From positions 84,998,295 to 85,062,294 of the forward strand of contig CM028378.1 of the NCBI GenBank assembly GCA_013146195.2: a stretch of DNA of 64,000 nt. The letters run 5' to 3'. Under the pieces are notes generated by a model. The model did not search any database. It was not told where the DNA came from and saw only the letters and a list, made by a program, of their open reading frames with translations. The stretch comes from Codonopsis lanceolata. Lineage: Eukaryota; Streptophyta; Magnoliopsida; Asterales; Campanulaceae. Each line of letters opens with the position of its first letter. Within the stretch, counting starts at the first letter, position 1. The translations under genes were made by a program, and so were the position numbers. Shown here piece by piece: positions 1-10,745 of this stretch.

Positions 1-965
1 ATAAAATGTCATTTTATTATTAATGTATTACTAATTATATCATTTTCTTAAAAAAGTTTGACTTTCAAACAGGAGTAATAATTAATAGATATAGACTAAT
101 TAGTAATTTTTATGGTGAAATTGATCATTTTAATTAACTGAAGTCATCATGTGGCAGCAATGACTTATGTTAGTAGTAATTAATATTAAATTTTCATCTA
201 TCTGCGGTGTAGAATCTTTTTTACATAAACGACATTTGAACACTACATGTGGGCAACCAAAATCTAAATAAATTAAGACATAGATTGTGATTGCACGCAC
301 ATGTCATGTTTCAAGTAGAGATGTTAATCGGGTTGGCCCTAGTCTTATAGGGCAAGCCCTATTGGTACAAAATTTAAACGGGTTACCTTTTCTCAATCCT
401 AATACTTTTCGATTTTGGTTTAACAGTGTCGGTTCTGTGGTCCACAACCCTTTTAGCGTCTCTAGTTCCACCCAAAGAGTCCAAATTTGAAAAATCTAAT
501 AATCAAGGGTTATATAACAAACATTAGAGTTAGTCGTAATTAATGTTCAAACAAAATTAATTTGTTAATATCAAATGTGGAGGGTAAAGTTGAAATGCTA
601 TAGAGGTTGTAGACATAATTTATGAAAGTAAACTTTTTAAGTTAAGCATTTTAAAATAGTATAGTGGACTCTTTTTATAAAACGGAGGGAGTAGAATTTT
701 ATATTATGTTGAAGTGTTGTAATTTGACAAAATACAAAGAGAGAATAAACAATGAAAAAATATATGAGAGAGAAACAGGTGAGAATTACTAAATTTATAT
801 TTATAACTTTAACCTAGATCTCGGCTTCTCTGATGTCGTCGCCTATCGATTCGAGTTTCGGCGTTTGATTTCCATCAAGCTTTGAAGAGCTTCGACGCAG
901 CATGTTCATCGAGATTTATCTTTGTTTCTGGATTCAAATTCCGACTCTGTTTTAATTTAACAGTG
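1..965. other. AT-rich intergenic DNA
   Basis: I see no gene here. The open frames are short and have no recognisable domain. A Stowaway-like terminus (AACGGAGGGAG followed by TA) lies near 681-693, but no matching left end was found, so it is at best a remnant. Confidence 0.5.
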
Positions 966-973
966 GTGTTAGA

Positions 974-2232
974 CAGGGCCGGCCCTGGGGTATGTCCAGG
1001 GGGGCAACCTCCATGGGCCCCAAATTTTGGGGGGCCCCGAGTTCATATGTACTTCTATAAGGGGGGTATATGTAAAAAAAATTTACCGTTCTTTTACACA
1101 CCAAAACGGCAAGGCAATACGCTGACGGCTCAACGACTGAACGAGAAGGAACGACCGAACGAGGCATGAACCAATGGACAACCGACAACGGACAACGGTC
1201 TCCTTCTCCTCTCATCTATTATAAACAAAGACTACATAGTTTCCCAAATTGAAATTTGAAAAAAACATCTTACATCATTATCAATTTACATTGGAATACA
1301 ATTATAGAAATCAAATTTGGGGATTTTTTGAATTCTTCGCTTTACCTCTAATTTTGTCTTTCACAGTTTCACGTAATCACGTTGAGCGGTTAAATCTTTG
1401 GAATCGCCGACGGCCGACGCAGAATCTGAATCGTTGGCCGAAATCGCTACTTGTCGCACGACGAGACGACGGACGACGGCAGCCGGCACTCGGCACCGCC
1501 GCTTGGCGCCTGCTCGGCAGCGGCAAAGACCAAAGACGGCTCAAACTCTAAAAGGTATGCTCTCTCTGACTCTCTCCGACTCTCCGGCAGCCGGCTACTC
1601 AGTAGATCTGCTCAGAGATCAGAAGCTTTCAGCTTTGCTAATTCAGCCTAATTGAGTAATTGCTAGTTTGGTTTTTAGTTTTATATATGGAGAGAGAATG
1701 AGAGAGTAGAGCTGTAGAGACTTTGACTTTTGTGAAATCAATAATCATGAAATGTGAGTAATTGAGTATGTGACTACTGACTATGACTATGTAATGTGAG
1801 TGACTGATCTGTGAGCCGCCGCCTGGTTAATTGTTTGGTTAATTGTTTTTTTATTTGGTTAATTGTTTTTTTAATTGGGAAGAAGCTTTTCAAAACTAAA
1901 ATTAATAAAATCATACTTACGTTCAATTATGTCTCAACAAAGATTAAATGGCTTAGCAATTTTATGCATTGAAAATGAGATGGCGAAAAAAGTTAATTTT
2001 GACGACCTTATTGATGATTTTGCTTCTCAAAATGCAAGAAGATCTAGCATTTTTCAATAATTATTTGATACTTATTTACTCGTGTGCGTTTGTTGATTTT
2101 GTACTTTTTTCATTACTTTTAATGTTGAAAAGTGAAGAAAAAAAAAAGTAAGATTTTATTTTTATTTTTCTAAAGGGGGGCCTCACTTTTCATTTTTGCC
2201 CAAGGGCCCTTGAAAATTCAGGGCCGGCCCTG
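974..2232 (+). mobile_element. hAT DNA transposon, non-autonomous deletion derivative
   Basis: Both ends carry the terminal inverted repeat CAGGGCCGGCCCTG (974-987 and 2219-2232). The element is flanked by an identical 8-bp duplication, GTGTTAGA (966-973 and 2233-2240). An 8-bp duplication with CAGGG ends is diagnostic of the hAT superfamily. The subterminal regions are rich in GGGGCCCC, as in common plant hAT elements. Only the end of a transposase is left inside (about 1875-2060), so the 1259-bp element cannot encode its own transposase. The two perfect duplications suggest a fairly intact insertion. Confidence 0.92.
1875..2060 (+). pseudogene. hAT transposase, C-terminal dimerisation-domain remnant
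   Basis: The frame reads as the end of a TTF/ZMYM-type plant hAT transposase. It includes KLKLIKSYLRSIMSQQRLNG, then LAILCIENEMAKKVNF and DDLIDDFASQNARR, which is the usual C-terminal dimerisation segment (family knowledge). It ends at a natural-looking stop about 170 bp before the right terminal repeat. The zinc finger and catalytic core are missing. There is no convincing start codon, and the ATG upstream is fortuitous. It is probably only a structural relic that keeps the 3' end of the element. Confidence 0.8.
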
Positions 2233-2240
2233 GTGTTAGA

Positions 2241-2624
2241 GTACTTGAGGTTGAATTGGGAGAGAAAGAGGGAGGGCGACAACAACGATGATCAGGGTGG
2301 TTTTGACAAAGGAGATTGGGAGTATTGTTGGGGATTAGGGTTCAGTTGGAGTGGGTTGGATTTGGGTAGCGATCGATGCTTGGCAGAGTAATGGTGGTAA
2401 GATGACGGAATCACCATCATCGGACACAGTTGAAATCTTGAAATCTTTGGAGCCCAAAAAACAATCGAGCAACATTAACATCAATGGAGTCAGACCCATG
2501 TAAAATAACTTAGCTTTCATCATGCAGTTCATGCTAATGTGCAACTTATTTGAAAAATATAGGCCATTGCAATCTACTCTTTTCAGTGTTCATCATCATT
2601 TTTTATAAAAGTTAGTAATTTAGT
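2241..2624. other. short intergenic stretch
   Basis: This lies between the hAT right duplication and the TRIM left duplication. No gene or repeat terminus is recognised. Confidence 0.4.
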
Positions 2625-2629
2625 GGTGA

Positions 2630-2875
2630 TGTGACAACCGGATCCCGGGTATAAACGAGACCGGTCCGTCGGCTACTCCCAAGCATCAATCAAAAATCAT
2701 CAAAATCAAAAAAGGTAAACTCGTAGCGGAATAAATAAATAAGTAATACTATTTCATAAAATTATTCAACAAGCATGTAGTCAATGAAATATAATTTAGT
2801 TAAATATGTCAAAAGTAGTATCAAACTCATTTATTTGTAACAATCAAATTTAAAAAAAAAATTTGGGGTATTACA
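2630..2875 (-). repeat. TRIM 3' LTR
   Basis: Left-hand copy of the TRIM terminal repeat. The minus-strand sequence before it (AGGAAAATG) is a weak polypurine tract. It differs from the right copy by many substitutions and small indels, so the insertion is not recent. Confidence 0.85.
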
Positions 2876-3039
2876 CATTTTCCTAATTAAAAAAAATTTG
2901 TCGTTGAATTCAACACTTAATTCGAAAGCTCTAAACCTCAATACAACAAGGAAGACACGATACTAAATCCACCAAATTCTTAGGGCCAAAGCGAAAGCCA
3001 CCTCACATCTGAGGAACCTATCTTCGCTCTAATACCGAC

Positions 3040-3273
3040 TGTGACAATCTTGACCCCGGGTCCAAATGAGACCGGGTCTGCCAGCTACTCCTTAACATCA
3101 ATCAAAAATCACCTAAATCAAAAGTACGTAAACTCGCAGTGGAACAAACAAATAAGTAATATTACATAAAATTATTCAACAAACAAGTAATCGACGAAAT
3201 ATAATTTATGTCAAAAGTAGTATCAAATTCATTTATTTGTAAATCAAAATAGAGAAAATATCGAGGTATTACA
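3040..3273 (-). repeat. TRIM 5' LTR
   Basis: Right-hand copy of the TRIM terminal repeat, adjacent to the primer-binding site on its left. On the minus strand it begins TGTAATACC and ends TTGTCACA. Confidence 0.85.
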
Positions 3274-3278
3274 GGTGA

Positions 3279-3897
3279 TGTGTTGGTTTTGTGATAGAAA
3301 ATTGAAAAATGAAAAGTTTGATAACTCCAAAAGCTGATTTGTATAAGCTCACTGATTAATTTTCTTTAATTTGTTTCTTACTCTTTTTAATTTTAGATAC
3401 AATGGGTTTCTGGGAAGAGAGTGAAGAAATGGGTTTCGAAAAAAAGTTATAATAATTGAGATGATAAATGTCCAAACTTCTCTTTCTCATTGGCTACTGG
3501 AAGATCTATTTTTGAACTAGGTTCTGGGTATTGATTTTTGAAGAAGCCACCATCGTCAGAACTGATCAACAGGGGTGGAGAAGCCACTATATATCACTGG
3601 AATTCTCCCCCCCCCACCCCACGTGCAAGGTACGTGCAACTTAACGTCAAGTATATAACACCCATGAACGAGATGGGAAAAAATGGGACAAATAGCAACG
3701 TCATGTATGAACTTAGGAAATTTTTAACATTTTGATGCATTTTGGGACTTGGTGTATATTTGAAGATAGTAAACATATTTTGACCTATTTTTTTTATCTA
3801 TATTGTAAAGATAGATAAGAAAGAGAATAAGTAATATTTAAAATATCCGAGAGGCAGCATTATACACAGAGCATAGATACAGTGGTTTTATAAAAAT
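3279..3897. other. intergenic DNA
   Basis: No gene is recognised. It contains a poly-C stretch near 3607-3617 and AT-rich sequence, with no terminus or conserved coding frame. Confidence 0.4.
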
Positions 3898-3902
3898 GAA
3901 CT

Positions 3903-4251
3903 TGAAAACAAAAGATGTTGAAGAGAACAGAATTGTTTCTTGGATTGAAAATTGATTGAAATTACATTGAATCCCTCTATATAAATCCAATGGGGGGAAT
4001 CCGAATCAGAGTGGGAGAGGGAAATATAACAGAAAGAAACAGAATACAACAGCCTAACAAACATTTTACACTCGACACCCTTCCACTGTTGAGAATTACA
4101 TCCAGGTGCTGAAACTTTCCAAAGTAGAGGCTTCCTTGAATCTCTTCCATTTTGTGTTGACTTCTCCATATTTGCCTTGATCTATACATCCTTGTTGAGT
4201 TTGATCTTGAGGGAGTTTAGCTTCCTTTTAGTTTCATCTTCACAGTTAATA
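3903..4251 (-). repeat. Copia-1 3' LTR
   Basis: 349-bp repeat nearly identical to 8703-9055. The pol frame runs through the polypurine tract and stops inside this LTR, at 4182-4184. Confidence 0.93.
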
Positions 4252-4958
4252 CCCTCCCCACAAGTTGAGGGAGTAAGTAAACTAACAATCCTCAACTTGG
4301 ATATAAATTTCCAATGGAGTCCTTTTCCCAAGAACTTAGTAAATATGTATGCCAAATGATTTTTAGTGGATATGTGATGGAGAGAAACAAGACCACTCCT
4401 GATCTTCTCACGTATGAAGTGGCAATCAATCTCTATATGCTTGGTTCTGCCATGGTATACAGGATTGTTGGCAACTGCAATGGCAGATGAACTGTCACAG
4501 TAGATGGGAGTAGGACTGTAAAGATTGACTTGCAGGTCCTTTAGGAGGCTGTGCATCCAGGTAATCTTACAACTAGTGGTGGCCAATGCCCTATACTCAG
4601 ATTCAGTGGAAGATCTTGAAACAACAGATTGCTTCTTAGAGTGCCAAGAGATTAAGGATTTTCCCAGCATTAAGTAAAAACCAGTTATAGATTTTCTGTC
4701 ATTAGGATTGTCTGCCCAATCACTATCACAAAAGGCTTGAAGATTGAATTGATTGTTGGACGGTAAATAGATCCCTTGTTCTGGTGATGCCTTGACATAC
4801 CTCAGTACTCTATGCAAGGCTTTCAGGTGAGTGTCTCTTGGTTCCTGAACAAATTGGCTTAGACATTGGGCTGCAAAAGCCAAATCTGGTTTGGTAATGG
4901 TTAAATATATCAATTTTCCCACAAGTTGTCTGTATTCAGAAGGGTTTTCAAGGAGACT
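4182..4958 (-). pseudogene. Copia-1 pol: RNase H and C-terminus
   Basis: RNase H residues are seen in AFCDSDWADNPNDRKSITG, STESEYRAL and IYCDSSSAIAVANNPV, followed by KHIEIDCHFIREK. The usual ADIFTKPL tail is changed to AYIFTKFL. The frame does not stop before the polypurine tract. It continues into the 3' LTR and ends at 4182, so about 23 codons of the C-terminus are LTR-encoded. Confidence 0.9.
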
Positions 4959-5996
4959 TCATGCCTTAGTTAAGAGCTTTCCATTGGGGTCATAGGGTAT
5001 GGTGAGAGGTTTAGTGTCCATGAGCCCTGCTGCCTTTACAAGATCCATGGCATATTTTCTTTGGCTTAAGTGAAAACCTTCCACAGATCTCATGACTTCA
5101 ATCCCTAGATAGTACTTGATGGGCCCTAAGTCCTTGATGTTGAATTTATCATGTAGTAATTGTTTCAGGGAATTGATGTGGTTAGTGTCATTTCCAGCAA
5201 CTAGTACATCATCCACATAAACTAAAACTGCAGTAAACTTTGATCCTTCCTTTAAAGTGAAAAGAGAGTAGTCTGCCATTGATTGCCTATATCCAAGGCT
5301 GATTAAGACCTATGTGAGTTTGGAAAACCATTGCCTGGAGGCCTGTTTTAGGCCATATATGGACTTTTTCAGTTTGCAGACTTTATTTTGGCTGTTCTGT
5401 AACTTATACCCTGGTGGAAGATTCATGTAGACTTCCTCTTCCAAATCTCCATGTAGGAAGGCATTGTTAACATCCAACTGGTGGACATCCCATTTTGAAA
5501 TGCTAGCAACAGCAAGGATGGTTCTTACAGTGACCATCTTTGCCACAGGAGCAAAGGTCTTTGAGTAGTCCACACCTTCAGTCTGATTATAACCCTTTGC
5601 AACAAGTCTGGCTTTAAGTCTTTCCAAACTACCATCTGAATTGTATTCGGCTTTATAGATCCATTTGCAACCAATAGGTCTTTTTCCTTGAGGTAAGTCA
5701 GTAATGTCCCAGGTGTTATTGGTTTCAAGGGCAGTGATTTCTTTGTCCATTGCTTCAATCCATCCATTGCTTAGAATAGCTTGGTTGTAAGATTGTGGCT
5801 CTTGTATATGGGTCATAGAATTAACACGGGGTTTGGTGAAGACAGTAGATAAGACATAGTCTTTAAATTTGGCAGGAAGCTGTTTGGTCCTGGTAGATAC
5901 TCTAAGATTCTGATCAGTTGGAGGGTCATCAACAGATTTAGCAATATCATCTTGGCTTTGGCTAGTGGGATTAAGAGACGGGGCCTTTGGTTCCAT
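4959..5996 (-). pseudogene. Copia-1 pol: reverse transcriptase (RVT_2)
   Basis: RVT_2 motifs in order are GCKWIYKAEYNSDGS, LKARLVAKGYNQTEGVDY, FAPVAK, HQLDVNNAFLHGDLEEEVYM, KSIYGLKQ and the catalytic YVDD box (LVYVDDVLVAGND). An in-frame TAG at 5310-5312 falls between the YGLKQ block and YVDD, and a TGA at 4959-4961 ends the second segment. The frame matches gag and integrase, so the original product was one gag-pol polyprotein. Confidence 0.93.
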
Positions 5997-6032
5997 GTCA
6001 TCATGAGATAGGTTTATATCAATAACAGTGTG

Positions 6033-7553
6033 TCACAGGCCGCTGCTCAGTTTGATGAAAGGGAAAATTGTTTCATGGAAGACAACATGTCTACTAACAA
6101 AGGTCCTTTTGGTTTCCAGATTGTACAGAATGTATCCTTTTTGGTTTGAGGGATAGCCAAGAAGAATGCTTCTAATGGCTCTGGGTTCAAATTTGTCTGA
6201 AGGATGAACAAAGGCAAAACAAAGGCATCCAATGATTTTCAGATGTTCATATGAGGGTATGGCTTTAAAAAGGAGTTCATGAGGAGTTTTGAAGTTAGTA
6301 GCAGCAGTGGGAAGTCTGTTGATTATGTATGTGGCAGCAAGGAGGCAATAACCCCAGAATTGTATTGGGAGTCCAGATTGGAACCTTATGGCTCTAGCCA
6401 TATCAAGGAGGTGTTGGTGTTTTCTCTCAACAACTCCATTTTGTTGAGGGGTATCAACACAAGAACTTTGATGTTTTATTCCTAGGTTGTTAAGAAAGAG
6501 GATCACTTCAGAATTGTAGAATTCTGTCCCATGATCTGTTCTACAAAATTTAATGGTGGTATGAAAATGGTTGGCAACATAAGTATTGAATTGTTTTAAA
6601 AGACTGAAAACATGAGTTTTGGTAGACATGAGAAAGGTCCAAACACCTCTGGAATAATCATCTACAATGGTTAAGAAGTACCTACAGCCATTCATAGTTG
6701 TTTTTCTATAGGGTCCCCATAAGTCACAGTGAATAAGGTCAAAACAGGCATTAGCTTTGGTGTTGCTAATATTAAAAGGCAATTTGTGTTGTTTAGTCAA
6801 AGGACAGATGTCACACATAGTGATATTCTTGACAGAATCATTGTCATCATTACAAGAAGGAAGTAAATGAACAATTCTTTTAAGTGTGCTAAGAGAACTG
6901 TGGCCTAATCTTTTGTGCCAGAAGTTGATATCTCTATCTCTTGAAAAGCTGAAGCAAAGATGGGAATGATTGTGGGAGGGGTCAGCCCTGAGTATGTAAA
7001 GACCTTCACTGAGGTTACCAATGGCTATAGTCTTGGTCTTCTGAGGGTCCTGGAAACTACATTGAGAGCTATCAATGTGAGTGTGACAGTTTATTTGTGT
7101 AGTAAGTTTAGGTATAGAGAGAAGGTTGTATTTAAAATTGGGTATGTAGAAGACATGGTCAAGAATGAGTTGGGTATTAAGGAATACTTTACCAACATGG
7201 CTAACAGTGACACTGGATCCATTTGGAAGAGATAAGGTGATAGGGTGATCTAGTTTCTTAACATCATGCATAACAGTAAGTGATGTGCATATGTGATCTG
7301 TAGCACCAGAGTCAATGATCCAGTTGTGTAAAGAGGGTATGGTTTTGAGGTTTTCAATGATGGAAGTACCTGCCATATGTGTCATACCAACAAATCCTTG
7401 TCCAGTTTGGTTGCTGTTGTGTTCTTCTGGACTGTCTTTGATTTTGAGTAAGTTCAGAACATGGTTGAGCTGAGCCTGTAAGTTTTCCAAGGTAGGCTGA
7501 CTAGTAGTGGAGTTCTTGATTTCTCCATTGGTTTGATTGTTCGGAACTTGCAT
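6033..7553 (-). pseudogene. Copia-1 pol: protease and integrase
   Basis: The aspartic protease motif is WIIDSGATDHIC near the N-terminus. It is followed by the GAG-pre-integrase block (FWHKRLGHSSLSTLKRI), the zinc-binding CDIC...KQHKLPF region and the integrase core. The catalytic D, D and E are visible in IHCDLWGP, CRTDHGTEF and NGVVERKH. The frame is the same as gag upstream and ends at a TGA (6033-6035), after which homology to copia pol continues in frame. The 506-codon segment beginning at an internal ATG is otherwise undamaged. Confidence 0.93.
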
Positions 7554-8612
7554 GATCTTTGGGTTTCCAGAGTGGGGTTGATTGCTATAGTTGTTTTGGT
7601 TCTTGCAATCATTCCCTTGTTGGTCTTTGTTTGGTTGCCTGGTCTTGTGTACAGGGTGATTGGGGTTACCAGGATGGTTAATGGGGAAGCCTTTAAGTCT
7701 GTAGCATTCATCTTTGGTGTGTCCCTCTCTAGTACAATAGTTACAAAAGATTCCTTTCTTGAAGGGAGTCTTGTTGCTGTTTGGCTTGGCTTGAGAGGGA
7801 ACAAGAAAAGTCCTGGCAGAATTGGTCTGAGAAGGTTGTGCTACATTGTTGGCAATGAAGCTTGTTTAAGGGATATAGCCTTGTCTCTGAGTCTCTTCTT
7901 GCCTAATCATATAGTAGGCCTCCCCAATAGAAGGGAGAGGTTTCATTCTAAGGATTTGCACTCTTATGTTCATGAAACTTTCATGAAGCCCCATAAGAAA
8001 CTGCATCAACTATCTTCTTTGTTCTCTGGATTCTTGATTCTTGACTTCACCACAGTTGCAGGGACATCTACAGGCTGTTGTGGGGTCTAAGGCTGCACTT
8101 TCATCCCAGACCCCTTTCAGCTTATGATAATAAAACTCAACAGAAATGGTGCCTTGTTCAAGTCTGTGCAGGTCTTTCTCTAATTGGAAGATTCTATGTC
8201 CATCAATGTTAGCAAACCTTTATGCCAATTCCTTCCAGACTGAATGGGCATTAATAACATACCTTAAACTGTTGCTGATGTCTTCAGTGACTACATTGAA
8301 AGTCCAGGATATCACCATGTCGTTGGCTCTGGCCCATAGTGGATATAATGGATCATCTTTCTCAGGAATGGGAAAGGAGCCATCTATGATTGAAAGCTTG
8401 TTCTTGGCTGATAAGGCAATCTCAAAGGATCTTTTCCATGAATTGAAGTTTTCACTTCCAGTTAATTTGGTGGCAATCAAGATGAGACATGGATGATCAT
8501 TGTTGTGAAGATATAAAGGATGCATATTGGAATCTATGTCGATTTCCATTGTTGATAGTTTGTTCTTTGAATTAGTGGGATCGATGGCGGATTTTTGGGT
8601 TTCTTCTATCAT
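7554..8612 (-). pseudogene. Copia-1 gag (N-terminal domain and zinc knuckle), three stop codons
   Basis: The frame starts at 8612 and contains the copia gag N-terminal domain (CLILIATKLTGSENFNSWKR, then IPEKDDPLYPLWARAND). The UBN2-like middle follows (LMQFLMGLHESFMNIRVQIL), then a CCHC zinc knuckle (CNYCTREGHTKDEC, about 7700-7745) for binding genomic RNA. The reading frame is continuous with protease and pol, but stops interrupt it at 8220-8222 (TAA), 8010-8012 (TAG) and 7866-7868 (TAA). No frameshift is needed. The capsid-like protein can therefore not be made by this copy without readthrough. Confidence 0.85.
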
Positions 8613-8702
8613 GATAGAAGATTCACAGGCAGGTTGAAGGAGAAGAACTGGATAGATGCTTGGTGAGGTTCAGATGTCAGAAGATTCTTGGCTCTAATAC
8701 CA

Positions 8703-9055
8703 TGAAAACAAAAGATGTTGAAGAGAACAGAATTGTTTCTTGGATTGAAAATTGATTGAAATTACATTGAATCCCTCTATATAAATCCAATGGGGGGGGG
8801 AATCCGAATCAGAGTGGGAGAGGGAAATATAACAGAAAGAAACAGAATACAACAGCCTAACAAACATTTTACACTCGACACCCTTCCACTGCTGAGAATT
8901 ACATCCAGGTGCTGAAACTTTCCAAAGTAGAGGCTTCCTTGAATCTCTTCCATTTTGTGTTGACTTCTCCATATTTGGCCTTGATCTGTACATCCTTGTT
9001 GAGTTTGATCTTGGGAGAGTTTAGCTTCCTTTTAGTTTTATCTTCACAGTTAATA
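8703..9055 (-). repeat. Copia-1 5' LTR
   Basis: 353-bp repeat. On the minus strand it ends TTTTCA, directly against the met-tRNA-type primer site. Confidence 0.93.
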
Positions 9056-9883
9056 GAACTAATGTTATTTTATAGGCCAAAATATAAATAAAACTAAAAA
9101 AATTCCCATAATACCATTTGAATTTACATTTTGTCTCACTTTGTCCTATGGCCGTTAGCATCGTTAAAAAGATAACATAATTGGCCATGTTTGCATCATG
9201 TGCAAGGGGTGATATTATATTTTTCTTTTTAATGAGAAGGGTATTATGGTCAAATTAATTTAAAACCCACTCAACTAATAAAGAAATGTAAGAAAAAAAT
9301 TAAATATTAAAGAAAAAAATGAAGATTATGTACAAATCCATGTATTTTTTTTCTTTTAAACTGACGACTTAACCAATAAAGAAATGTAACCAAAAAAATT
9401 AAATATTAAAGATTACTGGTAAATCCATGTAATTTTTTGTGTTCCTCTCTCCACTTAACTAATAGAGTTGAAACAAGAAAGGGATAAAGAAAACAAGGAA
9501 TAAATCACAAACTGAAGATACCGATAAAAATAGGCTTAAATAGCAATTTGGTCACCCTATTTTCCAGCTTTTTTCATTAAGATCATTCTACTTTTTTTTC
9601 CTACTTTAGTCACTATACTTGGTCAATCAAACAATAAGGTCACTAGGGGTCATTTCCGTTAATTAAATGAGCGAAAATATTAAAAAAAAAACGAAAATGC
9701 CCCTAACCTTTGGAACAAGCTGTATGTGAAAATTGAAATCTATAAGAATCCAAAAAGATAAAAAAGAAAGCTGAAGGACAAAATGACTAGATAGGCCATA
9801 CAAACTTTGGTAATATTGCTAAACTCTCTCTCTTTCTCTCTACACACACACACATCACATTTTTACACTAAAAACACAACAGA

Positions 9884-10042
9884 ATGGGCAATCAATTCAG
9901 TCTACCGTCGTCTTTCTCCTCTCAAAATCCTTCTTCCTTTCCCCCTTCGCTTGAAATCCTTTCACCCCCACTCTCGCCGACTGCCTCTCCTTCCTCGCCT
10001 TCCAGCTCTCTCTCATCCTCCTCTTCACTTCTATCTCCTTAA
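9884..10042 (+). CDS. small Ser/Pro-rich ORF inside MULE-2
   Basis: A 52-codon frame starts MGNQFSLPSSFSSQNPSSFP and runs as a very Ser/Pro/Leu-rich sequence before a TAA. It is preceded by CT and CA tracts like a plant 5' leader. The sequence after it (10060-10345) is moderately GC-rich and reads for a while as plausible charged protein in another frame (KIDIKSDFVYRIRSDLKIDS). This could be a captured first exon, for example an organelle transit-peptide region, but I do not recognise the family. It may not be expressed. Confidence 0.3.
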   Translation: MGNQFSLPSSFSSQNPSSFPPSLEILSPPLSPTASPSSPSSSLSSSSSLLSP

Positions 10043-10463
10043 TTTCCTCTACACGACCTGATCCTATCGCTTCTCCCTTTGACCTTGACCTAGGTCTTAG
10101 ACTCTATTGTAAGATAGATATTAAATCAGATTTTGTTTATAGAATCCGATCGGATCTCAAAATTGATAGTTTCGATTTGACTAGACTAAACCAAATAAGA
10201 AGAACTCTTCGGCGGGACTTCGATAAATCGGCGAAAGCGGCAACCAAGCATAAACTCTCCATGAAAAAGTGGGATGATGCCAATGGATGAGACCTCTGGT
10301 ACCTCGTTATCTCTATTACAGATGGAAAAATCTGTTTGGAAACAAATGCTCTCGTTTTGTTTGGATTCGGTATAATCTCTTTGGAATTTTTTGAAAAAGC
10401 AGGTCGAAATTCTAGGAAAAATTTAGCTGCTAGAGTTGCCGACGTAAAAAAAAATTATTATTA

Positions 10464-10482
10464 TATATATATATATATATAT
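10464..10482. repeat. (TA)n microsatellite
   Basis: A short alternating TA run inside MULE-2. Confidence 0.8.
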
Positions 10483-10484
10483 GG

Positions 10485-10745
10485 ATCCTGGGTAAAAACC
10501 CCATCACAATTGTCTTCAATATAACCTGCATTAGACAATAATGTTGGAATATATAAATCATTAGTAAAAACATCAAAACCCAGAAAAAATTCCAAAATCG
10601 GGCACACTGTGGATATAGAAATCTTCGTCGGTTTTGGCATACCGTACAAACCCAACCAAATCTATTCCCGGCTATTGGGAAGACGAATCTCCAAAACCCA
10701 TTTCCCTCAATTCCTCTTCGAGCCCTTATACCTTGAATCACTCCT
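10485..10745 (-). other. possible captured coding fragment in MULE-2
   Basis: One minus-strand frame is open for 64 codons (GLYGMPKPTKISISTVCPIL, then EFFLGFDVFTNDLYIPTLLS). The region is less AT-rich than its surroundings. No family is recognised, and another overlapping minus frame is also open, so the reading frame is uncertain. Confidence 0.25.

Larger units (their letters stand above)
2630..3273 (-). mobile_element. TRIM (terminal-repeat retrotransposon in miniature)
   Basis: Two direct repeats of 246 and 234 bp (2630-2875 and 3040-3273) enclose only 164 bp. They are flanked by the 5-bp duplication GGTGA (2625-2629 and 3274-3278). On the minus strand each repeat starts TGTAATACC and ends TTGTCACA, the canonical TG...CA. 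Just inside the right repeat, 3026-3036 reads on the minus strand as GGTATTAGAGC, close to the initiator-Met tRNA primer site TGGTATCAGAGC. This fixes the orientation: the 5' LTR is on the right. The interior has no coding capacity. The size, the met-tRNA-like primer site and the 5-bp duplication are typical of TRIMs, which depend on other elements for proteins. Confidence 0.88.
3903..9055 (-). mobile_element. Copia-1: full-length Ty1/copia LTR retrotransposon
   Basis: Both LTRs are present (3903-4251 and 8703-9055) with the exact 5-bp duplication GAACT (3898-3902 and 9056-9060). On the minus strand the 5' LTR is followed directly by the primer site TGGTATTAGAGC (8691-8702), matching initiator-Met tRNA with one change. 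A purine tract ending TGGGGAGGG (4252-4260) directly precedes the 3' LTR. The LTRs begin TATTAAC rather than TG and end TTTTCA. They differ at only a handful of sites (G-run length, a few transitions), so the copy is young to middle-aged. The domain order gag, protease, integrase, reverse transcriptase, RNase H is that of copia. Confidence 0.95.

Noticed and set aside
882..1655. Several open frames of 60-100 codons on both strands
   Set aside because: They overlap the GC-rich subterminal part of the hAT element, use several frames at once and show no domain.
6960..7235. Plus-strand open frames at 6960-7235 and 7533-8090
   Set aside because: They are antisense shadows of the Copia-1 gag-protease-integrase frame, which has clear motifs.
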